Part shown: positions 26,117 to 34,594 of the stretch, piece after piece
Layout of the letters: each line of letters begins with the position of its first letter
Numbering within the stretch: the first letter of the stretch is position 1
Position numbers and translations under genes: made by a program
The notes under the pieces: model-generated
What the model saw: only the letters and a program-made list of their open reading frames with translations
Database searches by the model: none
What the model was told of the DNA's origin: nothing
Source of the DNA: Timaviella obliquedivisa GSE-PSE-MK23-08B
GTDB lineage: Bacteria > Cyanobacteriota > Cyanobacteriia > Elainellales > Elainellaceae
DNA: 64,000 bases
NCBI GenBank assembly: GCA_019358855.1
Contig: JAHHII010000009.1
Span: forward strand, 108,490 to 172,489
Direction of reading: 5' to 3'

Positions 26117-27997
26117 TCAACTGCCCTGATATATCTTCAACAAGCTTGGCAGATGGTCATACCCATCTACCCCAATCACCGGAATGATGGCTGCCCGCTG
26201 TTGCGTTAACAATTCTTGAAACGCTTCATCGCCCACTTTTCCTCGCAAAACCGTTAGCAGCCCCGCAGGTTGCCGCCAGCTCGTCGAAGCAATTTGTTCC
26301 AGTAAATACATGGCTAGACATCCGGCTTGAACCGTTTTGCCAGAGTCTTCTAACCGATAGTGTGCCTCTGCCAGGTACGACAGATTAATGCCCTGTAGAT
26401 ATAAATCGCCCGTGAACTGAGCAATCTGAACACCCTTTTCTAAATAGCCGATCGCCCCTTCCGCTTGATTCAATACCACATAGGCAATGCCCAAGCTGCT
26501 CAAACAAAGCGCCTGACTTTGGCGATCGCCCACCTTCTCCGACAGATCTAAGCCCTGCTGCAACCGATCCACCGCCATCTCGTACAAATCTGGGTCAGCT
26601 TGCTCTAATGCTTGTGCTTGAAATACTTCGCTGTATCCCAAATTTGCCAGGGCATTAGCTTCACCCAGGCGATCGCCCTTCTGCCGACTTAAAATTACCG
26701 CTCGTTGCGCGTAATTAATCGCCTCAGCAAAATTACCCTGCGCCACTCCCGTTCGGCTCAGATGGTTTAAGTTTGCCACCTCACAAACACTATCACCCGC
26801 CTCCCGCGCAATCTCCAACGCTTGCTGATGAAACGCTAAAGCCCGTTCCGGCTGACCCAACGCCCGCGTCGAAGATCCTAACAAAGTCAAAATTCGCGCC
26901 TTTTCTTGCGTCCCTTCTGCTTGGCGCAACGGCTCATCTAAATAGCTCAAGGCATCCCGGAGATACTCGCCAGAGAACGAAGCGAAGATGCCACCGTACA
27001 ACGGGAAATAACTGCACTGAGCAAATGTTCGCAAAATTTGCAGTGTCATTTGAAAACATCCATTCATTAAACTCTCCTGTTGCGGCTGCGTACTCGCTTG
27101 GGCAAACCCCCTTGCCAATTGTGACCACACGATCGAGAACCCCAAAAACGTAGAAATCGACAGCTTTGCTCCCACCTTCGAGTCATACACCAACTTATCA
27201 AACCAGTTGATCAAGCCTTGTTGAAGGCAGCGCAAAATCCCTGCAATTTCTACAAAATCTCCAATACCAAGATTTTTCTGCCCAACCCAGTCCACCACCG
27301 AACCGCCCATCGTCAGCGTTTGAAAGAGCGATCGAGGAATATCACTATTCACCTGTTTTGCCCAAGCTAACCAAGGGCCCTTTTCACCTGGAACGCCCTC
27401 AAATCCAAGCTGATTTCGGCTTTGATCATAAATCCAACTCACCAAATAATTCTCTAGGCGATTCCATCCTTCCAAACTGCGTAAAATGCCTTGAGCGATC
27501 TGACGTGCTTGCCCTGCCGTACCGTCTGAAAGTTCGCCGCCCTCTGCTTGCTGCTGAAGCTTTTTTGCTAACTGCTGCCATTGGGCTAAGTTCAGCGGCT
27601 TGGGACGGTTTGGATCAGTCACTGTCAGAAACACGCTCAAGTGTTCCCCCTGCCCGATCGCCAAAATGATTTGCTGTACAGCCGTGTCCAGCGCTTCCGT
27701 GGACTGGTTCTTTTCTTGCCACCGGAGCCATTCTCCTTGAATGGTTCGCATTGCCCGCAGGCTGCGCTGCGCTTTCGCCTGCTTCAGTTCATCCGTTTGC
27801 GTGTCAAACTGCTGCTGTGCTTCAGTCAGGCGATCGCCCAAGCATCGTTCAAAAATTTCCCCCGTTCCCCCACTGACTCCATCCACCAAAAGTTGATAAA
27901 CCTGCTCTTTGGCACGAATTTCTCCTTTCAGAGTCATTTTTACAATTTCGTCAATTAACGAGAGATAGCGATCGCGCAACGAAGGAGTATCTGACAT
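26117..27997 (-). CDS. Tetratricopeptide-repeat protein
   Basis: 626-aa soluble protein. The N-terminal 350 residues are helical without a domain I can name (RDRYLSLIDEIVKMTLKGEI; MRTIQGEWLRWQEKNQSTE). About 370-570 holds at least five TPR/NPHP3-type repeats (ALAFHQQALEIAREAGDSVC, NYAQRAVILSRQKGDRLGEA, GLDLSEKVGDRQSQALCLSS, YLEKGVQIAQFTGDLYLQGI). The C-terminus has an unassigned QEEL/LTQQRAAIIPVIGVDGY region. Such proteins usually act as scaffolds; in cyanobacteria TPRs of this type are often fused to CHAT domains, but no CHAT domain is present here. Confidence 0.85.
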   Translation of the reverse strand: MSDTPSLRDRYLSLIDEIVKMTLKGEIRAKEQVYQLLVDGVSGGTGEIFERCLGDRLTEAQQQFDTQTDELKQAKAQRSLRAMRTIQGEWLRWQEKNQSTEALDTAVQQIILAIGQGEHLSVFLTVTDPNRPKPLNLAQWQQLAKKLQQQAEGGELSDGTAGQARQIAQGILRSLEGWNRLENYLVSWIYDQSRNQLGFEGVPGEKGPWLAWAKQVNSDIPRSLFQTLTMGGSVVDWVGQKNLGIGDFVEIAGILRCLQQGLINWFDKLVYDSKVGAKLSISTFLGFSIVWSQLARGFAQASTQPQQESLMNGCFQMTLQILRTFAQCSYFPLYGGIFASFSGEYLRDALSYLDEPLRQAEGTQEKARILTLLGSSTRALGQPERALAFHQQALEIAREAGDSVCEVANLNHLSRTGVAQGNFAEAINYAQRAVILSRQKGDRLGEANALANLGYSEVFQAQALEQADPDLYEMAVDRLQQGLDLSEKVGDRQSQALCLSSLGIAYVVLNQAEGAIGYLEKGVQIAQFTGDLYLQGINLSYLAEAHYRLEDSGKTVQAGCLAMYLLEQIASTSWRQPAGLLTVLRGKVGDEAFQELLTQQRAAIIPVIGVDGYDHLPSLLKIYQGS

Positions 27998-28047
27998 GGG
28001 GATAACAGGTGCAAGAGAACAGCAGATTTAATGATACAAATAAATTC

Positions 28048-28698
28048 ATGACCTATGCTCTCGCCATCCATACCGCTAGCCCCGATCTTGGTTTAGCCAT
28101 CAGCAACTTTACCCCTAACAGCCGTGCTACCAACATTGCTACTGATAGCCGTGCCCAAACCCTCCCCTTAGGGCGCGATCTGTCTACCCATATGCACGTT
28201 CACCTGATGGAATTTATTAAGCCCCAGACCTGGACAGACCTATCGTTTATTGCTGTTGCGAAAGGGCCTGGTGGATTTACAGGGACAAGAATTGGCGTTG
28301 TCATGGCGCGGACGCTGGCGCAACAGTTAGAGATTCCGTTGTTTGGAATTTCGTCGTTGGCCGCGATCGCCTGGTCAATTCGGGCGCAGGTGGTAGGAAA
28401 AGATATTGCGGTGCAAATGGCGGCACAACGCGGCGAAGTTCATGCCGCTATTTATTCCTTTGCTGATCCCTCCATGGCAGAGGCGATCGTGCCGAAAATT
28501 GCCGATGTCGTCATGCCCCAAGATCAGTGGGAGCAGACTTTAGAGAACTGGAAAAATCCTTATCACCTCGTTGAAGCAGAAGCTGGACTAGGCGGGACGG
28601 CCATGAGTTTATTGGAGTTGGCTTACCTAGAGTGGAAGCAAGGGGGGCGATCGCATTGGGCAGATGTGTTGCCGTTTTATGGGCAGAGTCCGGTTTAG
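28048..28698 (+). CDS. tsaB: tRNA threonylcarbamoyladenosine biosynthesis protein TsaB
   Basis: 216 aa from the ATG at 28048 (an open frame extends to 28009 without family support). This is the ASKHA-fold partner of TsaD in the t6A37 tRNA modification complex. The N-terminus TYALAIHTASPDLGLAISN contains the usual D-T/S nucleotide-fold element, and the signature VAKGPGGFTGTRIGVVMART is unmistakable, followed by FGISSLAAIAW. Length is normal for TsaB. The other complex members (tsaC, tsaD, tsaE) are not in the window. Confidence 0.93.
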   Translation: MTYALAIHTASPDLGLAISNFTPNSRATNIATDSRAQTLPLGRDLSTHMHVHLMEFIKPQTWTDLSFIAVAKGPGGFTGTRIGVVMARTLAQQLEIPLFGISSLAAIAWSIRAQVVGKDIAVQMAAQRGEVHAAIYSFADPSMAEAIVPKIADVVMPQDQWEQTLENWKNPYHLVEAEAGLGGTAMSLLELAYLEWKQGGRSHWADVLPFYGQSPV

Positions 28699-29110
28699 GG
28701 ATTACTTGCTAAAGACAATAAAACTTGTGAGGGAGTCTGGCGACCACGTTCTGTAAGATCAAAATCACTATCAAAACTGACAAGAGTCAAATTATATTTT
28801 TGGCAATAGTATATTGGTAGGCATCATCGTAGTCTAGATTCTGCTGCTCCATACTTTCTACAACAGCTTGTAAGTCTTCGGGTTGGAGGCGTATTAACGT
28901 TACCTCTCCGTCAATCAATACATCTTGAACAAATCGTAACCAGGCTTCTAGTCGATGCCGCCGAGTCAGGGCAAGGGCGATCGAGTGAAGAGCAAAGTCA
29001 GAGATACAGAGTTGCTCAGAGGCAATTTGTTTTAGGAGTTGTCGAACGACTTCAGATTGCTGTTGTTCTAAGAGTCGCTCTAACCAAATATTAGTGTCTA
29101 GCAGATACAT
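28695..29110 (-). pseudogene. PIN-domain toxin (VapC-like) with a -1 frameshift
   Basis: The uninterrupted frame (28787-29110, 107 aa) begins MYLLDTNIWLERLLEQQQSE with the first PIN aspartate (Asp5) and reaches DYDDAYQYTIAK before ending NII-stop. Shifting by one base after the five-A run (minus strand; T run at 28797-28801) restores YNLTLVSFDSDFD and LTERGRQTPSQVLLSLASNP to a TAA at 28695. With one more A the product is 138 aa, the normal PIN length, and regains the C-terminal FDSDFD metal-site region. It starts directly at the antitoxin stop (TAGATG). The restored end overlaps the tsaB stop by four bases. True mutation and assembly error cannot be separated here. Confidence 0.8.
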
Positions 29111-29320
29111 CTACTTTGTCCACTGTTCCACTGTTTCGTTCTGAAGTTCAAGTGATGTGTACCGATCACGATAATCATTCAACGCGCCTGCCCAATCTTG
29201 TCGTAATCTTTTCCCTGACTTAGGCTTGAGTTCCTCTTTTTCTAAAGCGTTAACAAATTCCTCTACCTTCACTCTTAAATGAGGCGGCAGCGTATTGATT
29301 TTTTCGATTAGACTTCTCAC
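29111..29320 (-). CDS. DUF2281-type antitoxin of the PIN pair
   Basis: About 69 aa from a GTG at 29320, or 75 aa from an ATG at 29338; the GTG follows an AGGAG element and matches the family start VRSLIEKINTLPPHLRVKVE. The N-terminal helical part resembles DUF2281. The C-terminal half (KRLRQDWAGALNDYRDRYTS) is charged and would wrap the toxin, as is known for VapB-type antitoxins. The stop abuts the PIN gene start, giving the classic antitoxin-toxin order. Confidence 0.75.
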   Translation of the reverse strand: MRSLIEKINTLPPHLRVKVEEFVNALEKEELKPKSGKRLRQDWAGALNDYRDRYTSLELQNETVEQWTK

Positions 29321-29357
29321 AATGCATTCTCCTACCATTTATCCTAAAAACGCCGAT

Positions 29358-30494
29358 TTAACGCTGAGTATTACGCGGATCGAGCGCATCCCGTAAGCCA
29401 TCGCCCAAGAGGTTAAACGCCAGCACCGTCAGCACAATGACCAACGCAGGTGACCACACCAGCCAGGGCTGCAACACCAAAATAGAGGCATTAATAGCCA
29501 GCGATAGCATATTGCCCCACGATGGATCAGGCTGCTGAATGCCCAGACCGATGAAGCTCAGAACCGCCTCGGCAACAATAAAACTAGGAATGGCAAGGGT
29601 CGCAGAGATAATAATGTAGGTCGCAGTTTGCGGCAGAATGTGTCGAGTAATAATGTAGAGCGGTTGCGCCCCCATAACTTTTGCGGCTTGCACAAATTCT
29701 CGTTCCTTAATCGACAACACTTGCCCCCGAATCACCCGCGCCAAGCCTGCCCAACTGACAAACGATGTAATCAACACAATTAACATAAACCGCTCAGCGC
29801 TACTCAACCCTGGAGGCAGCACCGCCGCTAAGGAAATTAGCAAATAGATACTGGGAATTGTTTGTAAGACTTCGGCAACTCGCATCAGCACCGCATCGAC
29901 AAAGCCGCCAAAGTAACCCGAAATACCGCCGATCAACATTCCTAGCGGAAATGCAATTAACGTGCCCAGCAAGCCAACGCTCAGGCTAATGCGTCCGCCG
30001 TAGATAAGACGACTAAATTGATCACGGGCTTGTTCGTCGGTTCCTAAAAGATTAATTTTGCCTGCCCCGATCGCCCCAAACAAATGTAAGTTGCTTTTAA
30101 ATCCAGGAAAAATATCAATGACTTCGATTCTGGGATCAGCCAAGGAGAAGCGAGTGGGCAGAGGTAGCCGAAACTGAAGAAATTGGTACTCAGAACCCTG
30201 GACAAAGAAATGGATGGGCGAAGGCTGAGTTCGATCGCGCTTCAAAATGCGATCGCCTGTCTCTAAACTCACTGCACCTTGCGTTGTGGGATACACGTGA
30301 GGTCCAATAAATTGCCCCTGCTCCGTTTGCCAAAAAACTTGAGTAGGTGGCAACAATGAGCCATCTGCCTGTGCTGCATAAGGATTGTAAGGCGCAATAA
30401 ACTCGGCAAAAATCACAATGACATAAAACAATACCAGGAGCAGCCCGCCATACCGCGCCAAAGAATTCCGCTTTAACTTTTGCCACCAGTCCAT
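29358..30494 (-). CDS. ABC transporter permease, DppC/OppC type
   Basis: 378-aa inner-membrane permease of the peptide/nickel ABC importer group. The N-terminal segment NSLARYGGLLLVLFYVIVIF and IAPYNPYAAQ are typical of DppC/OppC. A roughly 100-residue extracytoplasmic insertion (about 40-150) follows, longer than in E. coli DppC. LLGTDEQARDQFSRLIYGGRISL and the five C-terminal membrane helices come next. The EAA loop (VQAAKVMGAQPLYIITRHILP) contacts the ATPase. No ATPase, DppB-like permease or binding-protein gene is adjacent. Confidence 0.92.
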   Translation of the reverse strand: MDWWQKLKRNSLARYGGLLLVLFYVIVIFAEFIAPYNPYAAQADGSLLPPTQVFWQTEQGQFIGPHVYPTTQGAVSLETGDRILKRDRTQPSPIHFFVQGSEYQFLQFRLPLPTRFSLADPRIEVIDIFPGFKSNLHLFGAIGAGKINLLGTDEQARDQFSRLIYGGRISLSVGLLGTLIAFPLGMLIGGISGYFGGFVDAVLMRVAEVLQTIPSIYLLISLAAVLPPGLSSAERFMLIVLITSFVSWAGLARVIRGQVLSIKEREFVQAAKVMGAQPLYIITRHILPQTATYIIISATLAIPSFIVAEAVLSFIGLGIQQPDPSWGNMLSLAINASILVLQPWLVWSPALVIVLTVLAFNLLGDGLRDALDPRNTQR

Positions 30495-30564
30495 GCCACT
30501 ACTCCATCTCTGTAGCCATCATCATAAGATAGACTCTTTAGAAAATGCTGCTTTGGATGCTCCT

Positions 30565-31227
30565 ATGTCAAACCAAACCCTCGGACTGCCTGCTTCACTT
30601 AACGATTATTTGCGATCGGTTTCACTCCATGAGCCAGAAATTTTAATCAAACTTCGTCAAGAAACGGCTCAGCATCCTATGAGTCAAATGCAAATTGCGC
30701 CGGAACAAGGGCAGTTTATGGCGCTGTTGGTGCAGCTAATGGGCGCAAAGAAAACTTTGGAGGTCGGCGTTTTTACTGGATATAGTTCTCTAGCGATCGC
30801 CCTTGCCCTCCCCCCTGACGGTCGCATCATTGCCTGTGATACTAGCGAAGAATATACGGCGATCGCCCGGCGGTATTGGCAAGCCGCAGGGGTAGCAGAA
30901 AAGATCGACCTCCGCATTGCTCCTGCCCTAGAGACATTGGATCACCTACTCGAAACGGGACACGCTGGAACCTTTGACTTTGCATTCATTGATGCCGATA
31001 AGGGCAACTACGAGGGGTACTACGAGCGATCGCTTCAACTGATTCGCACAGGTGGATTGATTGCGATCGACAACGTTCTTTGGTCGGGAAAGGTTGCTGA
31101 TTTAGAGGTGCAAGATAATCAAACTCAAAAAATTCGTGAGTTTAATCAAAAGCTGCATGGGGATAATCGGGTGCAGATTAGCATGGTGCCGATCGCCGAT
31201 GGCTTAACTTTGGCGTTAAAGCTCTGA
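30565..31227 (+). CDS. SAM-dependent O-methyltransferase (CCoAOMT-like)
   Basis: 220 aa from the ATG at 30565 (an upstream frame to 30493 overlaps the divergent permease start and is not family-like). Class I Rossmann methyltransferase of the caffeoyl-CoA/catechol O-methyltransferase group. SAM motif I is LEVGVFTGYSSLAIALALP, the acidic post-I motif is IIACDTSEEY, and the metal-binding DADKGNYEGYYERSL and IDNVLWSGKVAD motifs are present. It acts on catechol-like hydroxyls with a divalent metal; the natural substrate is not predictable. The end overlaps the DUF2079 stop by 12 bp. Confidence 0.92.
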   Translation: MSNQTLGLPASLNDYLRSVSLHEPEILIKLRQETAQHPMSQMQIAPEQGQFMALLVQLMGAKKTLEVGVFTGYSSLAIALALPPDGRIIACDTSEEYTAIARRYWQAAGVAEKIDLRIAPALETLDHLLETGHAGTFDFAFIDADKGNYEGYYERSLQLIRTGGLIAIDNVLWSGKVADLEVQDNQTQKIREFNQKLHGDNRVQISMVPIADGLTLALKL

Positions 31228-32838
31228 GTTCTCCTTTTGATAAGCCTTCCACGCTCCTAACGCCTCCCGTTCTGATTTTACGCCTCGCCGCATCAGCACT
31301 ACGCCATCTTCAAAGCCAATGATGCCATAACGCTGTCCATCAAACCTCCTTCGGATTAAGCGAGCGATCGCTTTTTCGTTAGCTAGTAGCGTTTGGCGGT
31401 AGTCGTCAAACGCTATTTGGGACTGCTGTAAGTACCACAGATCGGCGATCGCATATTCTACCCAAGCTGCTTGCTGTTCATCATTACGAAACTGCACCAT
31501 GGGAAAGCGCAATACCTGCCGCCGTCCTGAAACATGGGCAACGATATGATCGGTCGCGGTAACACTAGCATTATCAGGAATTTTAGCAAGGAGCGATCGT
31601 ACTGCATCGGCGTGTTCCCACTGGCGCGGCAAAGAAAAGTAAACCCACGGCTGAATAGAATCAGGAATGACAAAAGACAAAGCTCGGTTCGGGTTTGCAG
31701 TCACTGTAAAGAACAGGGAAAGAATGATGCAGCCCACCCAAATTTTCTGAAACCGAAACCTGAACAAACGTGGATGTTTTGCCCACCAAAGAATCACCCC
31801 ATAGAATAGTCCAGGTACCCAAGTTTGAGCATAGCGGAGATGCAGCGAAAGCGCTGTTGGATCATTCTGAATGAGGGTTTTGAGAATGGGAAATCCTGCT
31901 AACAGCCATGCATCAACAGAAATGAGCGGAATAAACGCGAGCGGTACCCACTGCCCCAGCAAATAACGCACTGTCGCTTCGGGCGGTGTGAGCAGTTGCA
32001 CAATCAGCCGCCCTGGATTTCTTAAAATCGCTCCAAGCACATCCAGCGTCGAAGCTTTTTCTCCATCAACAAACTGACCAAACTGCTCAATCATAAATCG
32101 ATCTGAAAGATCATCCGAGAACAGCGGCATAATCAAGTTTGTTAACGCCAGCATATATCCCAAACTTACGACGCAAAAACTGATGCCAATTCTGGGAAAA
32201 CGCCGACTCACTAAAAAATAAAACCCAATTCCAAACAGCACCACGCCACTGTCTTCTCGGACTGCCAAAATTAAAAAAGCCAATACCCAAACCAGCCACC
32301 AACATCGTTTTTCTACTGCCAGAAATAGCCCGAAAGCGTAAAGTGGAATTTGGCAAATATCATGAAAGTTGGCGAGGGTGGGACTAATGAGAGCGATCGC
32401 CCCGTAATAACTCACGGTAATCATCATCGCCAACTGGGGCGGATGGTAATGGCGCGCTAACCCATACAGCACCAAACCCGCCGCCGTAATTAACGTCACT
32501 TGCAGCACCGATAATCCCGCCGCCGAAGGAAACAGGGCATACCAAGGCAGCCACAGCAACAAAGCGGGCGTAAAGTGCTGCCCCAACCGACGGTAAAAAA
32601 CCTCTGGCAAATCGCCCTGCATGACTGTCACCGACTCGGTAGAAGAAAGCGAGCTTTGAAACCATTGCCCATGCAAACTATTCCAAAAGACCTGATTAAA
32701 AATGCCCTGATCAAACGAAACAAAGGTCGGGAAGAAGTTGTGATATCGGTGCAGAACCAGCCCGCTACAAATGAGCCAAAATAAGGCCGCAACGCCGATT
32801 AGCCATCGCAAATGGGGATGTTTCTGTAGAACTTGCAT
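31216..32838 (-). CDS. DUF2079 membrane protein
   Basis: 540-aa polytopic membrane protein of the DUF2079 family, distantly related to GT-C glycosyltransferases such as PMT/ArnT. Roughly ten hydrophobic helices are visible. Family marks include FVSFDQGIFNQVFWNSLHG near 40, RLGQHFTPALLLWLPWYALF near 85 and FHDICQIPLYAFGLF near 155. A soluble C-terminal part (about 400-540) contains VTATDHIVAHVSGRRQVLRFP. The acidic FDQG motif sits where GT-C enzymes place the catalytic carboxylate. Substrate unknown. Confidence 0.88.
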   Translation of the reverse strand: MQVLQKHPHLRWLIGVAALFWLICSGLVLHRYHNFFPTFVSFDQGIFNQVFWNSLHGQWFQSSLSSTESVTVMQGDLPEVFYRRLGQHFTPALLLWLPWYALFPSAAGLSVLQVTLITAAGLVLYGLARHYHPPQLAMMITVSYYGAIALISPTLANFHDICQIPLYAFGLFLAVEKRCWWLVWVLAFLILAVREDSGVVLFGIGFYFLVSRRFPRIGISFCVVSLGYMLALTNLIMPLFSDDLSDRFMIEQFGQFVDGEKASTLDVLGAILRNPGRLIVQLLTPPEATVRYLLGQWVPLAFIPLISVDAWLLAGFPILKTLIQNDPTALSLHLRYAQTWVPGLFYGVILWWAKHPRLFRFRFQKIWVGCIILSLFFTVTANPNRALSFVIPDSIQPWVYFSLPRQWEHADAVRSLLAKIPDNASVTATDHIVAHVSGRRQVLRFPMVQFRNDEQQAAWVEYAIADLWYLQQSQIAFDDYRQTLLANEKAIARLIRRRFDGQRYGIIGFEDGVVLMRRGVKSEREALGAWKAYQKENSEL

Positions 32839-33129
32839 GTGACCGCCTGTGTGTATCCGCTGACCGTTTTATCTAGTGATCATCCTCTTATGGAATGGGC
32901 GATCGCTCAAGCAAAACTGCATATTTCCTTGCATTCCCTCCGCTGGATTCTCTACGAGCCTCTTTAAATCCATCCATTTTTTGCGCCTGTACTCACAGCA
33001 TGAACGCCCGAAAGATTACCCGCCTAGGTATCTGAATAGTCCGGAACCTGAACGTACAAGAGAGTAGCTGCCATCATCACTAAAACATCTACCCAACAAC
33101 GTCATCTTTAACCCCATCAGGAGTGCCCC

Positions 33130-34015
33130 ATGTTCTTCTTTGAGCCCAACGCGATCGCCTATAGCCCCATAAATGCGATCGGACTTGCCCAGGCTGCCCG
33201 ACTTGCCTACCTCAATCAATTTGCTATTGCCAGCACCGTACATACCTGGCAGTTTACAAACATTCCATTTTTTTGATCAACGCGCCACCCAAGCCTTTAT
33301 AATGGGCAACGATCAGGTGATCATTCTGGCATTTCGAGGCACCGGAGCCCGCTGTCTCAAAGATTGGATGACCGATGTTGACATTACCACCCTAAAAGAT
33401 TGCGGTGGTCGAGTTCATCGCGGATTTAGTTTAGGCTTAGAAGCCATTTGGCAAGATGTTATCACCCAACTTCAACATTTCCGCACTAATACTCAAACCC
33501 TATTTATTACCGGACATAGCCTCGGAGCCGCCCTCGCCACTCTAGCCGCCGCCAAGCTTCCAACTATCGGACAGGTAGTTCAAGGTCTTTATACCTTTGG
33601 TTCGCCCAGGGTTGGTTGTCCAGAATTTGCCTCTGCTTTCAATCAAACTTTCCAAAATTGCGCCTTCCGCTTCGTTAATCATAACGACCTCGTAACGCGC
33701 GTCGCACTTCGTAGTCTAGGCTATGACCATGTGGGCAAGTGCTTGTATTTTGACGCTGAAGGCAAATTACATCAGGAAATTGAGTTTTGGCATCAATTTC
33801 TAGATACTGTGAAAGGCGGCATGGCAGACTTTCTGAACGATTGTGGAATAGTCAGCGATCACAACATGGGTGAATACGAGCACAACCTAATTTTTAATAT
33901 GCAGGAAGTGGATTTTAGTGCACAAGTCATAAAGGGAGCGGGCTGCAGCGTAAATACTGCAAGGGAGGCTTCCACCCCTCTCCAAGTAAACCTTACGATA
34001 TCTCGCGCTGCCTAG
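33130..34015 (+). pseudogene. Class 3 lipase with a +1 frameshift in a T7 run
   Basis: An AGGAG site six bases before the ATG at 33130 starts MFFFEPNAIAYSPINAIGLA, QAARLAYLNQ and WQFTNIPFF, which stops at TGA 33274. The rest continues in the next frame as DQRATQAFIMGNDQVIILAF to 34015. The break is in seven T at 33268-33274; with six T one 294-aa protein results. Catalytic Ser is in ITGHSLGAALA (Ser130 of the restored protein). Probable Asp and His lie in VNHNDLVTRV and VSDHNMGEY. An internal ATG at 33173 gives a 280-aa frame whose first 30 residues are not family-like. Could be real mutation, slippage-tolerant or an assembly error. Confidence 0.85.
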
Positions 34016-34033
34016 TCTTCCTGCTTCAACAGC

Positions 34034-34594
34034 TTAGTTTTGGACGCTATTTAAAGAAGAGGTTGACTCTGCCAAACTATCCAGTTGAGGAAAGCTAGGC
34101 AAATCCAACTCAGTTGCTTTCCGGTTCCGCACGGCTAGGCGATAGCTAACACTTTGCAGTTCAGCATGAAGGCGACGGTTCTCTTGCTGCACCTGCGTCA
34201 CTTTTTCTTTAACCGGAGTCAACCGTTGCTCAAACTTCTCTTTATAAATGCGGGGAAGTTCTTGCACCACTTGCTCTAGCATTCGAGAGCGATCGCTCAA
34301 CTCTTGGGTCGATTGACGCAGTTGATAAATCTCAGCATCTCGGCTAGTGATTTGCTCTTGATAAAAAGTCACCTGCTGCTCAATGCCCTGAAGCTGTTCC
34401 CGCAACGCCAAAATCTCGCCCTCATATTGCTCAGGCGCTTCAGCACTGTAGGTTTGGTTCGTGTTGGTTTTCACTAACCGAAATAACTCCTGAGACAGCT
34501 GCTGCACCAGTTGATCTCGCATTTGCAAGTCATCATGTAGTCGGGCGATCTCTGCCTGAAGATCAGAGGATGTGGGGATGTCAGTTTGGATCAC
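34034..34594 (-). CDS. Coiled-coil protein coupled to the TrxR-like gene
   Basis: About 186 aa from a GTG at 34594 that overlaps the TGA of the upstream reductase gene (GTGA), which implies translational coupling; an open frame extends to 34663 inside the reductase gene. Almost the whole protein (about 10-155) is a heptad-patterned coiled coil rich in Gln, Glu and Leu (LQAEIARLHDDLQMRDQLVQ; TPVKEKVTQVQQENRRLHAE). The C-terminal 30 residues are Ser/Leu-rich and unstructured. No family recognised. The coupling suggests a functional link to the oxidoreductase. Confidence 0.75.
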   Translation of the reverse strand: MIQTDIPTSSDLQAEIARLHDDLQMRDQLVQQLSQELFRLVKTNTNQTYSAEAPEQYEGEILALREQLQGIEQQVTFYQEQITSRDAEIYQLRQSTQELSDRSRMLEQVVQELPRIYKEKFEQRLTPVKEKVTQVQQENRRLHAELQSVSYRLAVRNRKATELDLPSFPQLDSLAESTSSLNSVQN

